A stretch of 64,000 nt of DNA, from NCBI GenBank assembly GCA_030824495.1, contig JAVBXP010000038.1, forward strand, positions 1 to 64,000, given 5' to 3'. Of the stretch, positions 55,887 through 64,000 are shown in pieces. The notes beneath the pieces were generated by a model, which worked only from the letters and a program-made list of their open reading frames with translations, did no database searches and had not been told where the DNA came from. This DNA is from a bacterium. Its GTDB lineage: Bacteria > Pseudomonadota > Alphaproteobacteria > Caulobacterales > Caulobacteraceae. Each line of letters begins with the position of its first letter. Positions within the stretch are counted from its first letter, which is position 1. Both the position numbers and the translations under genes were made by a program.

Positions 55887-56720
55887 ATGACCCTGCGCGT
55901 TGGATTGATCCAGACACGGACGCCGGCCACCCATGCCGCGGCGCTCGCCCATGTGGCGCCGCTGGTGCGGCAGGCCGCCGCCCAGGGCGCGACTTTCATC
56001 GCCACGCCCGAGGGGACTAACATCCTCCAGCGGGACAAGCAGTCGCTGCTGCCGCAATTGACGCTGCTGGAGGACGACCCGGTTGTCCAAGGCCTGCAAG
56101 CCCTGGCCGCCGAGCTGTCCGTGACGATCCTCGTCGGCTCGGCCCTGGTGAAACGCGAGGACGGCAAGGCCGCCAACCGCGCCGCCCTGATCTCGCCGCT
56201 CGGCGACATCGTCGCGACCTACGACAAACTCCATATGTTCGATGTCGATCTGCCCACCGGCGAGAGCGCCCGTGAGAGCGCGACCTACGAAGCGGGCGAC
56301 CGGGCCGTCGCCGTGCAGGCCGGCCAGATGCGGCTGGGCCTGACCATCTGCTACGACGTTCGCTTCCCGGCCCTTTATCGCGCCTTGGCGCTTGCCGGCG
56401 CCCAGGTGATCGTCACGCCCGCCGCCTTCACCCGGCCGACCGGCGAGGCGCACTGGGAGATCCTGCTCCGCGCCCGCGCCATCGAGACCGGCAGCTTCGT
56501 GCTCGCGCCCGCACAAGGCGGTTTCCATGAGGACGGTCGCGGCACCTACGGCCGGACCCTGGCCATCGGGCCTTGGGGCGAGGTGCTTGGCAAGCTCGAT
56601 CACGACGAGCCGGGCGTGCTGGTCGTCGATCTGGATATCGAGGCGGTGGACAAGGCGCGGACCGCAATTCCGGCCCTGGCCAATGCGCGGGCCTTCGAGG
56701 CGCCTATATCTATCCTATGA
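55887..56720 (+). CDS. Carbon-nitrogen hydrolase (Nit1/deaminated-glutathione amidase type)
   Basis: 277 residues. The nitrilase catalytic triad is Glu42 (IATPEGTN), Lys114 (YDKLHMFDVDLP) and Cys155 (TICYDVRFPALYR). The sequence is closest to Nit1/YbeM-like omega-amidases that hydrolyse deaminated glutathione, a repair reaction consistent with a neighbouring glutaredoxin. Its stop overlaps the DUF1178 start by ATGA. Confidence 0.9.
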   Translation: MTLRVGLIQTRTPATHAAALAHVAPLVRQAAAQGATFIATPEGTNILQRDKQSLLPQLTLLEDDPVVQGLQALAAELSVTILVGSALVKREDGKAANRAALISPLGDIVATYDKLHMFDVDLPTGESARESATYEAGDRAVAVQAGQMRLGLTICYDVRFPALYRALALAGAQVIVTPAAFTRPTGEAHWEILLRARAIETGSFVLAPAQGGFHEDGRGTYGRTLAIGPWGEVLGKLDHDEPGVLVVDLDIEAVDKARTAIPALANARAFEAPISIL

Positions 56721-57142
56721 TCCGCTACGCGCTTGTTTGTGATGAGGCCCATGAGTTCGAGGGCTGGTTCGGTTCGTCGGGTGACTTCGACGATCAGTCG
56801 GAGCGCGGCCTTGTCGGCTGCCCGATCTGCGACTCCAAGGCCGTGACCAAACAGATCATGGCGCCCTCCATCGCCGGCACGAAGAAGACCACCGACCTGC
56901 CCCCTCAGATGCGCTCCATGGTGATGGAAGCCATGGGCCGGGTGCGCAAACACGTCGAGGACAACTTCGACTATGTGGGCGACACCTTCGCCGACGAAGC
57001 GCGTGCGATCCACGAGGGTCGCTCGGAGGATCGCGGCATCTATGGCGAGGCGACGCCCGCTGAGATCAAATCGCTGACCGAGGATGGCGTGCCGATCGCC
57101 GCCATGCCGCCCGCGCCGCCGAAGAAGTCGGAAGTGAACTAA
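56717..57142 (+). CDS. DUF1178 zinc-motif protein
   Basis: 141 residues. MIRYALVCDEAHEFEGWF and GCPICDSKAVTKQIMAPSIA are diagnostic of DUF1178; the Cys/His and CxxC pairs may bind zinc. PQMRSMVMEAMGRVRKHVED and FADEARAIHEGRSEDRGIYG follow. The family is almost confined to alpha- and betaproteobacteria and has no known role. Overlap with the nitrilase gene means joint translation. Confidence 0.92.
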   Translation: MIRYALVCDEAHEFEGWFGSSGDFDDQSERGLVGCPICDSKAVTKQIMAPSIAGTKKTTDLPPQMRSMVMEAMGRVRKHVEDNFDYVGDTFADEARAIHEGRSEDRGIYGEATPAEIKSLTEDGVPIAAMPPAPPKKSEVN

Positions 57143-57248
57143 CGCCGCTCATCCTTGATGAATGGGTGACGGCGCGCAAGCCTCACCATTCCCGTTGCCG
57201 GTCATCCGTACGCCCCATAGGGTCGCTCCCATTGTTGTGGAGCTGATA

Positions 57249-58658
57249 ATGATCCGTTCGATTTCCGCCGCCGCCCTGGCGTTCGCCGCCCTGGCCTCGC
57301 CGGCCGCCGCCCAGTCCCCGCGCCCCGACCAGCTAGCCTTTCGCGACCTGTACAAGGAGCTGATCGAGATCAATACGACCCTATCGGTGGGAAGCTGCAC
57401 CGCGGCGTCGGAGGCCATGGCTTCGCGCCTGAAAGCCGCGGGGTTCGCCGACGCGGACCTGAAGATCATCGTCGCTCCCGACCGTCCCAAGGACGGCAAT
57501 CTGGTCGCCACCCTCAAGGGCTCCGATCCCAAGGCCAAGCCGATCCTGTTGCTGGCCCACATCGACGTGGTCGAGGCCAATCGCGCCGACTGGGAACGCG
57601 ATCCCTTCAAGCTGATCGAGGAAGACGGCTATTTCTACGCCCGCGGCTCTAGCGACGACAAAGCCCAGGCGGCGGTCTGGACCGACAGCCTCATCCGCAT
57701 GAAGCAGGAGGGCTTCAAGCCCCGCCGCACCATCAAGATGGCGCTGACCTGCGGCGAGGAAACGCCCGACACCTTCAATGGCGTGCAGTATCTGATCCAG
57801 AACCATCGCGACCTGATGGACGCCGCCTTCGTGCTGAACGAAGGCTCGGGCGGGCGGCTCGACGCCAACGGAAACCGTGTCTCCCTAGGCATCCAAGCGG
57901 GTGAAAAGGTCTACCAGGACTATACCCTCGAAGTGACCAACAAGGGCGGGCACTCCTCGGCCCCGGTGCGTGACAACGCCGTCTATCACCTATCGGCCGG
58001 CCTCTCGCGCCTCGGCGACTACGACTTCCCGGTGAAGCTGAACGACGCCGTCCGCGCCAACTTCGAGCGCATGGCGGTGATCGACGGCGGCGAGACCGGC
58101 AAGGCCTTGGCCGCCGTCGCCAAGAACCCCGCCGACGCCGCGGCCGTAGCCGTCGTCGCCAAGGAGCCGGGCCGCAACTCGATGATGCGGACCACCTGCG
58201 TGGCCACCATGGTCAATGCCGGCCATGCGCCCAACGCCCTGCCGCAGCGGGCGCGGGCCAATGTGAACTGCCGCATCCTGCCGGGCGAAGGCGTCGAGGA
58301 AACCCGCCTGGCCCTGGTGAAGGTCCTGGCTGACGACGCCATCAAGGTGACGACGGTTGGTGAGCCGAGCCCGGTGTCGCCGCCGCCGACGCTTGGCAAG
58401 TCGATCACCGATCCGGTCGAGAAGGTCGCCGCCAAGCTGTGGCCGGGCGTGCCGCTGGTGCCGGTGATGGCGACCGGCGCCACCGACGGCCGCTTCCTAA
58501 ACGCGGTCGGCATTCCGACCTACGGCCTGACCGGTTTCTTCAGCGAGGCGACCGGCAATGGCGCGCACGGCCTGAACGAAAAAATGCGGGTCCGCTCGCT
58601 CTATGAAGGCCGTGATTTCCTCTACGAGGTGGTCAAGATCTACGCGAACCAGAAGTAG
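57249..58658 (+). CDS. Secreted M20-family metallopeptidase
   Basis: 469 residues. The signal peptide MIRSISAAALAFAALASPAA followed by AAQ is clear. Zinc ligands and catalysts: LLLLAHIDVVEANRADWERD (His, Asp), ARGSSDDKAQAAV, LTCGEETPDTFNG (Glu-Glu), VLNEGSGG, and a dimerisation domain opening with NKGGHSSAPVRDN. Members remove residues from peptides or acyl groups from amino acids. GGAG upstream decides ATG 57249. The palindromic repeat copy 2 follows 14 bp after the stop. Confidence 0.9.
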   Translation: MIRSISAAALAFAALASPAAAQSPRPDQLAFRDLYKELIEINTTLSVGSCTAASEAMASRLKAAGFADADLKIIVAPDRPKDGNLVATLKGSDPKAKPILLLAHIDVVEANRADWERDPFKLIEEDGYFYARGSSDDKAQAAVWTDSLIRMKQEGFKPRRTIKMALTCGEETPDTFNGVQYLIQNHRDLMDAAFVLNEGSGGRLDANGNRVSLGIQAGEKVYQDYTLEVTNKGGHSSAPVRDNAVYHLSAGLSRLGDYDFPVKLNDAVRANFERMAVIDGGETGKALAAVAKNPADAAAVAVVAKEPGRNSMMRTTCVATMVNAGHAPNALPQRARANVNCRILPGEGVEETRLALVKVLADDAIKVTTVGEPSPVSPPPTLGKSITDPVEKVAAKLWPGVPLVPVMATGATDGRFLNAVGIPTYGLTGFFSEATGNGAHGLNEKMRVRSLYEGRDFLYEVVKIYANQK

Positions 58659-58672
58659 GGACTCCCCACGCT

Positions 58673-58784
58673 CGTCATCCTCCGGTCGTCTGCAAGACGA
58701 TCCGGGGGACCCAAGCGGGCTCACCACGTTATGGAAATCAGCTTGGGTCCCCCGGATCGGCCTACGGCTGACCGGAGGATGACG
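58673..58784. repeat. Nested palindromic intergenic repeat, copy 2
   Basis: 112 bp with the same plan as 30961-31071: outer arms CGTCATCCTCCGG (58673-58685) and complement (58772-58784), hairpin TCGTCT-gca-AGACGA, inner arms TCCGGGGGACCCAAGC / GCTTGGGTCCCCCGGA, and hairpin TCGGCC-tac-GGCTGA. The right hairpin is changed on both sides relative to copy 1 (compensatory), and the central loop differs. Confidence 0.85.
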
Positions 58785-58799
58785 ATTGGTGGTGTGGCG

Positions 58800-60089
58800 C
58801 TAGAACGTCTTCCGCAGGCCTAGCGACATCACATAGCCCTGGCCCTGCACCTCGCCGCGCAGGCGGGTCGTGGTGGCGGCCGGGGTGCCTTCGTAAAAGG
58901 TCGTGTCGTGCAGGACGTCGCTGTCGGCGAAGCTGATGTAGGTCAGGGCTGCATCCAGTTTCAGGCTGTCCGTCAGCTGCGCCGTGGCGCCGGCGCTGTA
59001 GAGCCAGCGGTCGCCGTCCGGAACCCGCGCCGTGCGCGCCTCGTCCGGCGTCGGGGTCGGATCGTACTGGACGCCGGTCCGCAGCGTGAGGCGGTCGTTG
59101 ACCGCATAGTCGAGGCCGACGCCGCCCGACGTGGTGTCTTCGTAGCCCTGGAACAGCGTTTCGCCGCCGCCGTTCTCGAACGTCACATCGATGGACTTGA
59201 ACTCGCCCCACCCGATCCGTTGGACCTGGGCGTTGAGGGCCAGCTTGTCGGTCGCCTGCCAGCGCGCGCCCAAGGTGGCGATCCAGGGGGTGATGAAGGC
59301 GGCCGAGCCCTTCAGGTCGCGATTGGCAGGGGCCAGCGGCCCGAGCAGACCGCCGACGAACACGCGCCCGTCGAGGTCGTGCTCCATCTTTGAGCGATAG
59401 CTGGCGCCCAGCGTCACCGCGCCCAGATGGGCCTGGGCGCCCGCCGACCAGCCGAAGTCCCAGCCGTCGCCGCTCAGTTGCGAGATCCCATCGGGCAGCA
59501 GCGGCGACAGGTTCGGATAGGCGGTCTGGAGCTTGGCCTCTGTGTACTGGGAGCTGACGCCGACCCCGACGTCCAGCCAGTCGGTGACCTGCATAGCCCC
59601 GGTCACCTGGATGTCGGCGGTAGTCAGGCGCGAGGTCAGGGCGTCGTACCGCGCCCAGGCGTTGCGGCGATATTCGGTGGTGAAGTTGAATGGCGCGGCC
59701 ACCGACAGGCCCAGGGCGAAGCGCTCTCCGATCGGCGTGGCGATGGCGAAGTTCGGGGCCACCCCGTCCTGGATCGGGTTGAAGGCGCGCGGCTCGCCCT
59801 GCACCGGTATGGTCAAGCCGCCGGGATAGGTGATGGTCGAGCCTTGGTTCTCGACCGTGGCGTCAACGAACACGGCGTGGGCGCCGGCATAGACTTCTCT
59901 CGGCGACCGGGCGATGGCCGCAGGGTTCCACCACAGCGACGCCGCACCCTGATCGGCGACCTCGCCGGAATAGGCGCGGCCCGCGCCGCGTACCGATTGT
60001 TCCTGAAGATAGTAGCCGGCCGCCTGGGCCTGGGAGGCCATGAGGCCGGCGAGCGCGGTGGTCGCCGCGAGAATCTTCAATCGGGTCAT
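58800..60089 (-). CDS. FadL/OmpP1-family outer-membrane transporter
   Basis: 429 residues. Signal peptide MTRLKILAATTALAGLMASQ followed by AQAAGYYLQEQ; the NPA motif is in SLWWNPAAIARSP, and the protein ends in a terminal Phe (SLGLRKTF) like outer-membrane barrels. FadL homologues let hydrophobic compounds such as long-chain fatty acids or aromatics cross the outer membrane. It is divergent from a sulfatase, suggesting uptake of a hydrophobic sulfate ester or its product. The frame is open to 60329 but the signal fixes the start at 60089. Confidence 0.9.
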   Translation of the reverse strand: MTRLKILAATTALAGLMASQAQAAGYYLQEQSVRGAGRAYSGEVADQGAASLWWNPAAIARSPREVYAGAHAVFVDATVENQGSTITYPGGLTIPVQGEPRAFNPIQDGVAPNFAIATPIGERFALGLSVAAPFNFTTEYRRNAWARYDALTSRLTTADIQVTGAMQVTDWLDVGVGVSSQYTEAKLQTAYPNLSPLLPDGISQLSGDGWDFGWSAGAQAHLGAVTLGASYRSKMEHDLDGRVFVGGLLGPLAPANRDLKGSAAFITPWIATLGARWQATDKLALNAQVQRIGWGEFKSIDVTFENGGGETLFQGYEDTTSGGVGLDYAVNDRLTLRTGVQYDPTPTPDEARTARVPDGDRWLYSAGATAQLTDSLKLDAALTYISFADSDVLHDTTFYEGTPAATTTRLRGEVQGQGYVMSLGLRKTF

Positions 60090-60243
60090 GACGCTGGTCT
60101 TTCCGGGAAGGTGAGCTGCTTCGGCCACCGGATGGCTAGGCGCAGAACAACGAGCGCGTCGATTTCGTTGCAGAACCCTGGTCTGAACCTTGCCAACCCG
60201 TTGCCGCTGGGCCACAAGGAAATAAATTGGCAGGGAGCATGCC

Positions 60244-62484
60244 ATGACTATCTCGAGCCCCACCGCGAAGATCGGCCGGACCCTTGCGGATTCCGTTCCG
60301 TACTGGCCTGAGCGGGTGAAGGCGCCCAAGGGTTCGCCGAATGTGCTGGTCGTGTTGTTCGACGATGTCGGCTTCTCGGACTTCGGCTGCTACGGCTCGC
60401 CGATCAAGACGCCGACCATCGACGCCTTGGCGGGCGAGGGGCTGCGCTACACCGGCTTTCACACCACCGCGATGTGCTCGACCACCCGCGCGGCGCTGCT
60501 GACCGGCCGCAACCACCACTCGGTCGGCATGGGCTGCCTGGCCAACTTCGACTCCGGCTTCCCTGGCTACCGCGGCAAGATCGCTCATGAGGCGGGTACC
60601 CTGCCTGAGATGCTGCGCGCCCAGGGCTATGGGACCTACATGGTGGGCAAGTGGCACGCGACGCCGCTCAGCCAGGTCGGCGCCAGGGGGCCGTTCGACG
60701 GCTGGCCGCTGGGGCGCGGCTTCAATCGCTATTACGGCTTCATGGACGCCGAGACCGACCACTATTCGCCCGAGCTGGTTCGCGACAACACGCCCATCGA
60801 TGCACCTGGTCATTTCCCGGACGGCTATCACCTGACCGCCGACCTGGTGGACGAGAGCATCCGTTTCGTCGCCGACCACATCGCCGATGCGCCGGATCAA
60901 CCCTGGCTCCTTTGGCTGGCGCTGGGCGCCTGCCACGCGCCGCATCAGGCGCCGAAGGAGATCATCGAGAGCTATGACCCCGTCTTCGCCGAGGGCTGGG
61001 ATGTCGAGCGCGAGCGCCGGCTGGAGCGCCAGAAGGCGCTGGGGATCGTGCCGCCGGAAACCCAGATGCCGCCCCGTAACGACGGGGTGAAGCCATGGGC
61101 CGATCACAGCCCTGACGAACAGAAGGTCTTCACCCGGCTGCAAAGCGCCTTCGCCGGCATGCTCGACCACGCCGACCGCCAACTGGCGCGACTGGTGAGC
61201 TTCCTCGAAGACGCGGGCGTCAAGGACGACACCCTGATCCTGGTGCTGTCGGACAATGGCGCCAGCCAGGAGGGCGGCCCCCTCGGCTTCGTCAACGCCA
61301 TGGGCCCCTACAATATGAAGTTCGAGCCGATGCCGGAGAAGCTCGCCAATATCGAGAACATCGGCGGGCCTGACAGCCACTCGAACTTCCCGCATGGCTG
61401 GGCCATGGCGTCGAACACGCCGCTGCGCCGCTACAAGCAGAACACCCACGGCGGCGGGATCCGCGACCCGCTGGTGATCTCCTGGAAGAACGGCATCGCC
61501 GCGCGGGGCGAGACACGGGACCAGTTCGCCCACGCCAGCGACTTCACCCCGACCTTGCTCGACATGCTGGGCCTGACCTCGCCGCAGGTGATAGCCGGCG
61601 TGCCGCAGATGCCGATCGAGGGCGTCAGCTTCGCCGCCTCCATCACCGACCCTGCCGCGCCGTCGAAGGCAAGTCCGCAGTACTTCGAGATGTTTGGCCA
61701 CCGCGGCCTCTGGAAGGATGGCTGGAAGGCCGTCGCCTTCCACCCGCCCGGCGCGCCGTTCGACGCAGACCGCTGGGAGCTCTACCACCTCGACGCCGAC
61801 TTCTCGGAAACGCAGGACCTGGCCGAGCAGGAGCCAGAGCGCCTGAAAGCCCTGGTCGATGAGTGGTGGACCCAGGCCGAGCGCTGCAACGTTCTGCCGC
61901 TGGACGATCGCTTCGGCCCGCGCTTCGCTGAAAACGCCCAGCGTCATCAGGGCCATCGCAAGACCTTCGTCTTCCATAAGGGCATGGGCCACCTGCCGGG
62001 CGACTGCGCGCCCGATGTGCGCTCGCGCTCCTACTTCATAGAGGCCGACGTCAATCTGGGCGCCGGCGACGAGGGGGTGCTGATCGCCCATGGCGACGCC
62101 ACCAGCGGCTATAGCCTGTTCGTCCGCGACGGCGGGTTGCACCACACCCTCAATGTCGGCGGCTTGCGCACGACGGTCAGCTCTGAGCAGCAGATCGCTC
62201 CGGGGCGCCGCAAGCTCGGCGTGCGCGTGATCCAGGACGATGGTCGCCACTTCACCCTGACCATCGACGGCGAGCCGGCCGGCCAGCTTTCAACCCACCT
62301 GGGTTTCATGACCCTGATTTCCTGGTCCGGGCTCGATATCGGCCGCGACCGGGGCAGCGCAGTCGGCGATTACGCCCACCCGTTCACCTTCACAGGCGCG
62401 CTACGAACCGTGACGGTGAAGATGGACGCCGACCAGGACCTTGACGGCGACGCCGTGGGCGAAGCCGAGATGGCGCGACAGTAG
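60244..62484 (+). CDS. Type I arylsulfatase-family enzyme
   Basis: 746 residues. Metal ligands in VLVVLFDDVGFSDFGCYGSP (Asp40, Asp41) and VLSDNGASQEGG; the formylglycine motif is C78-S-T-T-R with ALLTGRN following. GTYMVGKWHATP is also typical. It would hydrolyse a sulfate ester after maturation of Cys78 by a formylglycine-generating enzyme or an anaerobic SME, neither of which is in the window. The C-terminal 200 residues form an extra beta domain. No signal peptide is visible, so it is probably cytoplasmic, acting after uptake. Confidence 0.92.
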   Translation: MTISSPTAKIGRTLADSVPYWPERVKAPKGSPNVLVVLFDDVGFSDFGCYGSPIKTPTIDALAGEGLRYTGFHTTAMCSTTRAALLTGRNHHSVGMGCLANFDSGFPGYRGKIAHEAGTLPEMLRAQGYGTYMVGKWHATPLSQVGARGPFDGWPLGRGFNRYYGFMDAETDHYSPELVRDNTPIDAPGHFPDGYHLTADLVDESIRFVADHIADAPDQPWLLWLALGACHAPHQAPKEIIESYDPVFAEGWDVERERRLERQKALGIVPPETQMPPRNDGVKPWADHSPDEQKVFTRLQSAFAGMLDHADRQLARLVSFLEDAGVKDDTLILVLSDNGASQEGGPLGFVNAMGPYNMKFEPMPEKLANIENIGGPDSHSNFPHGWAMASNTPLRRYKQNTHGGGIRDPLVISWKNGIAARGETRDQFAHASDFTPTLLDMLGLTSPQVIAGVPQMPIEGVSFAASITDPAAPSKASPQYFEMFGHRGLWKDGWKAVAFHPPGAPFDADRWELYHLDADFSETQDLAEQEPERLKALVDEWWTQAERCNVLPLDDRFGPRFAENAQRHQGHRKTFVFHKGMGHLPGDCAPDVRSRSYFIEADVNLGAGDEGVLIAHGDATSGYSLFVRDGGLHHTLNVGGLRTTVSSEQQIAPGRRKLGVRVIQDDGRHFTLTIDGEPAGQLSTHLGFMTLISWSGLDIGRDRGSAVGDYAHPFTFTGALRTVTVKMDADQDLDGDAVGEAEMARQ

Positions 62485-62660
62485 ACGCCGTTCGCCTCCA
62501 AGCTCTCCGGCGACATTAGTCCCGACCGAGGGTTTTCGCGGGGAACTCTCGGGGTCCTGGACGGATTGTCTTGTGTGGCGACAAAGCAACACTACATCCC
62601 TGGATGAGGGTGTCGTGCTTGCATGAGGCGACGCCCCAATCCGCCTATCCAGGGGAAGCC

Positions 62661-64000
62661 ATGAACATTGATCTCTACTCCGACCGCGCCAAGCAGGCGA
62701 TCCAGTCGGCCCAGAGCCTCGCGCTCGCCCGCAGTCACCAGCAGCTCGGTCCCGACCATCTGCTGAAGGTGCTGCTTGAAGAAAAGGACGGCCTGTCCCG
62801 CGCCCTGATCCAGAGCGCCGGTGGACGGCCAGATGACGCCGACAAGGCCGCTGACACCTTGCTGGGCAAACGGCCCAAGGTCGAAGGCGGCTCCGGCCAG
62901 CTCTATATGGCGCCCGAAACCGCGCGCATCTTCGCCGAGGCTGAGGCCGGCGCGAAGGCCGCGGGCGACGCGTTCGTCACCACCGAGCGCCTGCTGATCG
63001 CCATCGCCAAGGAAGGCGGCGAGGCCGGCAAGGCGCTTAAGGACGCCGGCGCCAACGCCGCGGCCTTGGAAGAGGCCGCCAAGGCGATGCGCAAGGGCAA
63101 GACCGCCGACAGCGCCTCGGCCGAGGAAGGTTATGACGCGCTGAAGCGCTACGCCCGCGACCTGACCCAGGCCGCCCGCGACGGCAAGCTCGACCCGGTG
63201 ATCGGCCGCGATGAGGAAATCCGCCGAACCATCCAGGTCCTGTCGCGCCGCACCAAGAACAACCCGGTGCTGATCGGCGAGCCCGGCGTCGGCAAGACCG
63301 CCATCGTCGAGGGCCTGGCCCTGCGCATCGTCAACGGCGATGTGCCCGAAAGCCTGAAGGACAAGCAACTCCAAGCCCTCGACATGGGCGCGTTGATCGC
63401 CGGCGCAAAGTATCGCGGCGAGTTCGAGGAACGCCTGAAGGCGGTCCTGAACGAGGTCACCCAGGCCGAAGGGTCGATCATCCTGTTCATCGACGAGATG
63501 CACACCCTGGTCGGCGCCGGCAAAACCGAGGGCGCGATGGACGCCTCCAACCTGCTGAAGCCCGCCCTGGCGCGCGGCGAACTGCACTGCGTCGGCGCCA
63601 CCACGTTGGAAGAGTACCGCAAGCACGTCGAGAAGGACGCGGCGCTTGCCCGTCGCTTCCAGCCGGTGTTCGTCTCCGAGCCTACGGTCGAGGACACGAT
63701 CTCGATCCTGCGCGGGCTGAAGGAGAAGTACGAGGTCCACCACGGGGTCCGCATCTCCGACAGCGCCATCGTGGCCGCGGCCACCCTGTCGAACCGCTAC
63801 ATCGCCGACCGTTTCCTGCCCGACAAGGCCATCGACCTCATCGACGAGGCGGGCAGCCGCGTGCGGATGGCCGTCGATTCCAAGCCCGAAGAGCTGGATG
63901 AGATCGACCGTCGCATCGTGCAGCTGAAGATCGAGCGCGAGGCCCTGGCCAAGGAAACCGACGCGGCCTCCCGGGCCCGGCTGGAAAAGCTGGAGGAGGA
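62661..64000 (+). CDS. clpB: ClpB disaggregase, 3' end cut by window edge
   Basis: The first 446 codons. The Clp N domain ([35 protein letters not shown]) is followed by AAA domain 1 with Walker [16 protein letters not shown], Walker [27 protein letters not shown] and [18 protein letters not shown]; the sequence stops in the coiled-coil middle domain ([18 protein letters not shown]). ClpB rescues aggregated proteins with DnaK. AGGGGAAGCC precedes the ATG. The 176 bp upstream show no gene and no convincing heat-shock promoter. Confidence 0.96.
   Translation, partial: MNIDLYSDRAKQAIQSAQSLALARSHQQLGPDHLLKVLLEEKDGLSRALIQSAGGRPDDADKAADTLLGKRPKVEGGSGQLYMAPETARIFAEAEAGAKAAGDAFVTTERLLIAIAKEGGEAGKALKDAGANAAALEEAAKAMRKGKTADSASAEEGYDALKRYARDLTQAARDGKLDPVIGRDEEIRRTIQVLSRRTKNNPVLIGEPGVGKTAIVEGLALRIVNGDVPESLKDKQLQALDMGALIAGAKYRGEFEERLKAVLNEVTQAEGSIILFIDEMHTLVGAGKTEGAMDASNLLKPALARGELHCVGATTLEEYRKHVEKDAALARRFQPVFVSEPTVEDTISILRGLKEKYEVHHGVRISDSAIVAAATLSNRYIADRFLPDKAIDLIDEAGSRVRMAVDSKPEELDEIDRRIVQLKIEREALAKETDAASRARLEKLEE

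Noticed and set aside
62565..62640. Heat-shock (sigma-32) promoter for clpB
   Set aside because: CTTGTGT and CTTGCAT are present, but neither has a proper CCCCAT-type -10 element at the right spacing; clpB is often heat-induced, yet the sequence does not show it convincingly.

Overview
The window is high-GC, gene-dense alphaproteobacterial chromosome. The gene orders dnaJ-like/bolA near cobS and cobT, aroK-aroB-corC, xerD-accA, secA-PPIase-argJ-mutT and comF-grxC-nitrilase-DUF1178, the EcfG-type promoter, the CHASE4 and PAS hybrid kinases and the TonB receptor all fit Caulobacteraceae (Caulobacter or Phenylobacterium type). No rRNA, tRNA, CRISPR array, insertion sequence or complete prophage was seen. 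The left edge cuts cobT and the right edge cuts clpB.

Layout. 1-11.4 kb: the cobT/cobS/dnaJ/bolA neighbourhood, interrupted by a stress-promoter-driven DUF1328 membrane peptide, a DUF3089 secreted hydrolase, a hybrid kinase, an AraC regulator, a TauD-type dioxygenase and a divergent phospholipid locus (CDP-alcohol phosphatidyltransferase and a four-helix protein against a CdsA-like cytidylyltransferase and a PlsC-like acyltransferase). 11.5-15.6 kb: a paoABC-type molybdenum aldehyde oxidoreductase operon and a single-domain response regulator. 15.8-24.2 kb: aroK-aroB-corC, an XerD-linked secreted protein, xerD, accA, nitronate monooxygenase and a threonine-aldolase-like enzyme. 24.3-32.5 kb: accessory catabolism, with a PAS hybrid kinase, epoxide hydrolase, a TetR regulator with a clear operator, a DUF2855 protein, a carotenoid-cleavage-type oxygenase, a quinone oxidoreductase and an NTF2-like protein. 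32.6-36.9 kb: TonB and its receptor, divergent from a DUF4198 protein and an EF-hand protein, with two Fur-like boxes between them. 36.9-46.7 kb: methyltransferase, secA, thiolase, lipoprotein PPIase, argJ, DEAD-box helicase and mutT. 46.8-51.4 kb: an orphan contractile-injection spike/tip pair, a putative leader ORF, rsgA, a catalase-like gene remnant, oxyR, a glycerate-kinase-like protein and a DUF4168 protein. 51.5-64 kb: an unfamiliar double-HTH protein, a response regulator, a GFA enzyme, methyltransferase/comF, grxC-nitrilase-DUF1178, an M20 peptidase, FadL, a sulfatase and clpB.

How it works together. Housekeeping blocks are tightly packed, with many ATGA start/stop overlaps, and short accessory modules sit between them. 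Four convergent gene pairs overlap by exactly four bases at their stop codons. The most interesting non-coding signals are a two-copy nested palindromic repeat (30961-31071 and 58673-58784), a 24-bp TetR operator, two CAAAC-N4-GTTTG palindromes, a lac-like palindrome before the aldehyde oxidoreductase, and a small ORF plus hairpin that could control rsgA. All calls come from reading the sequence; no database search was run.
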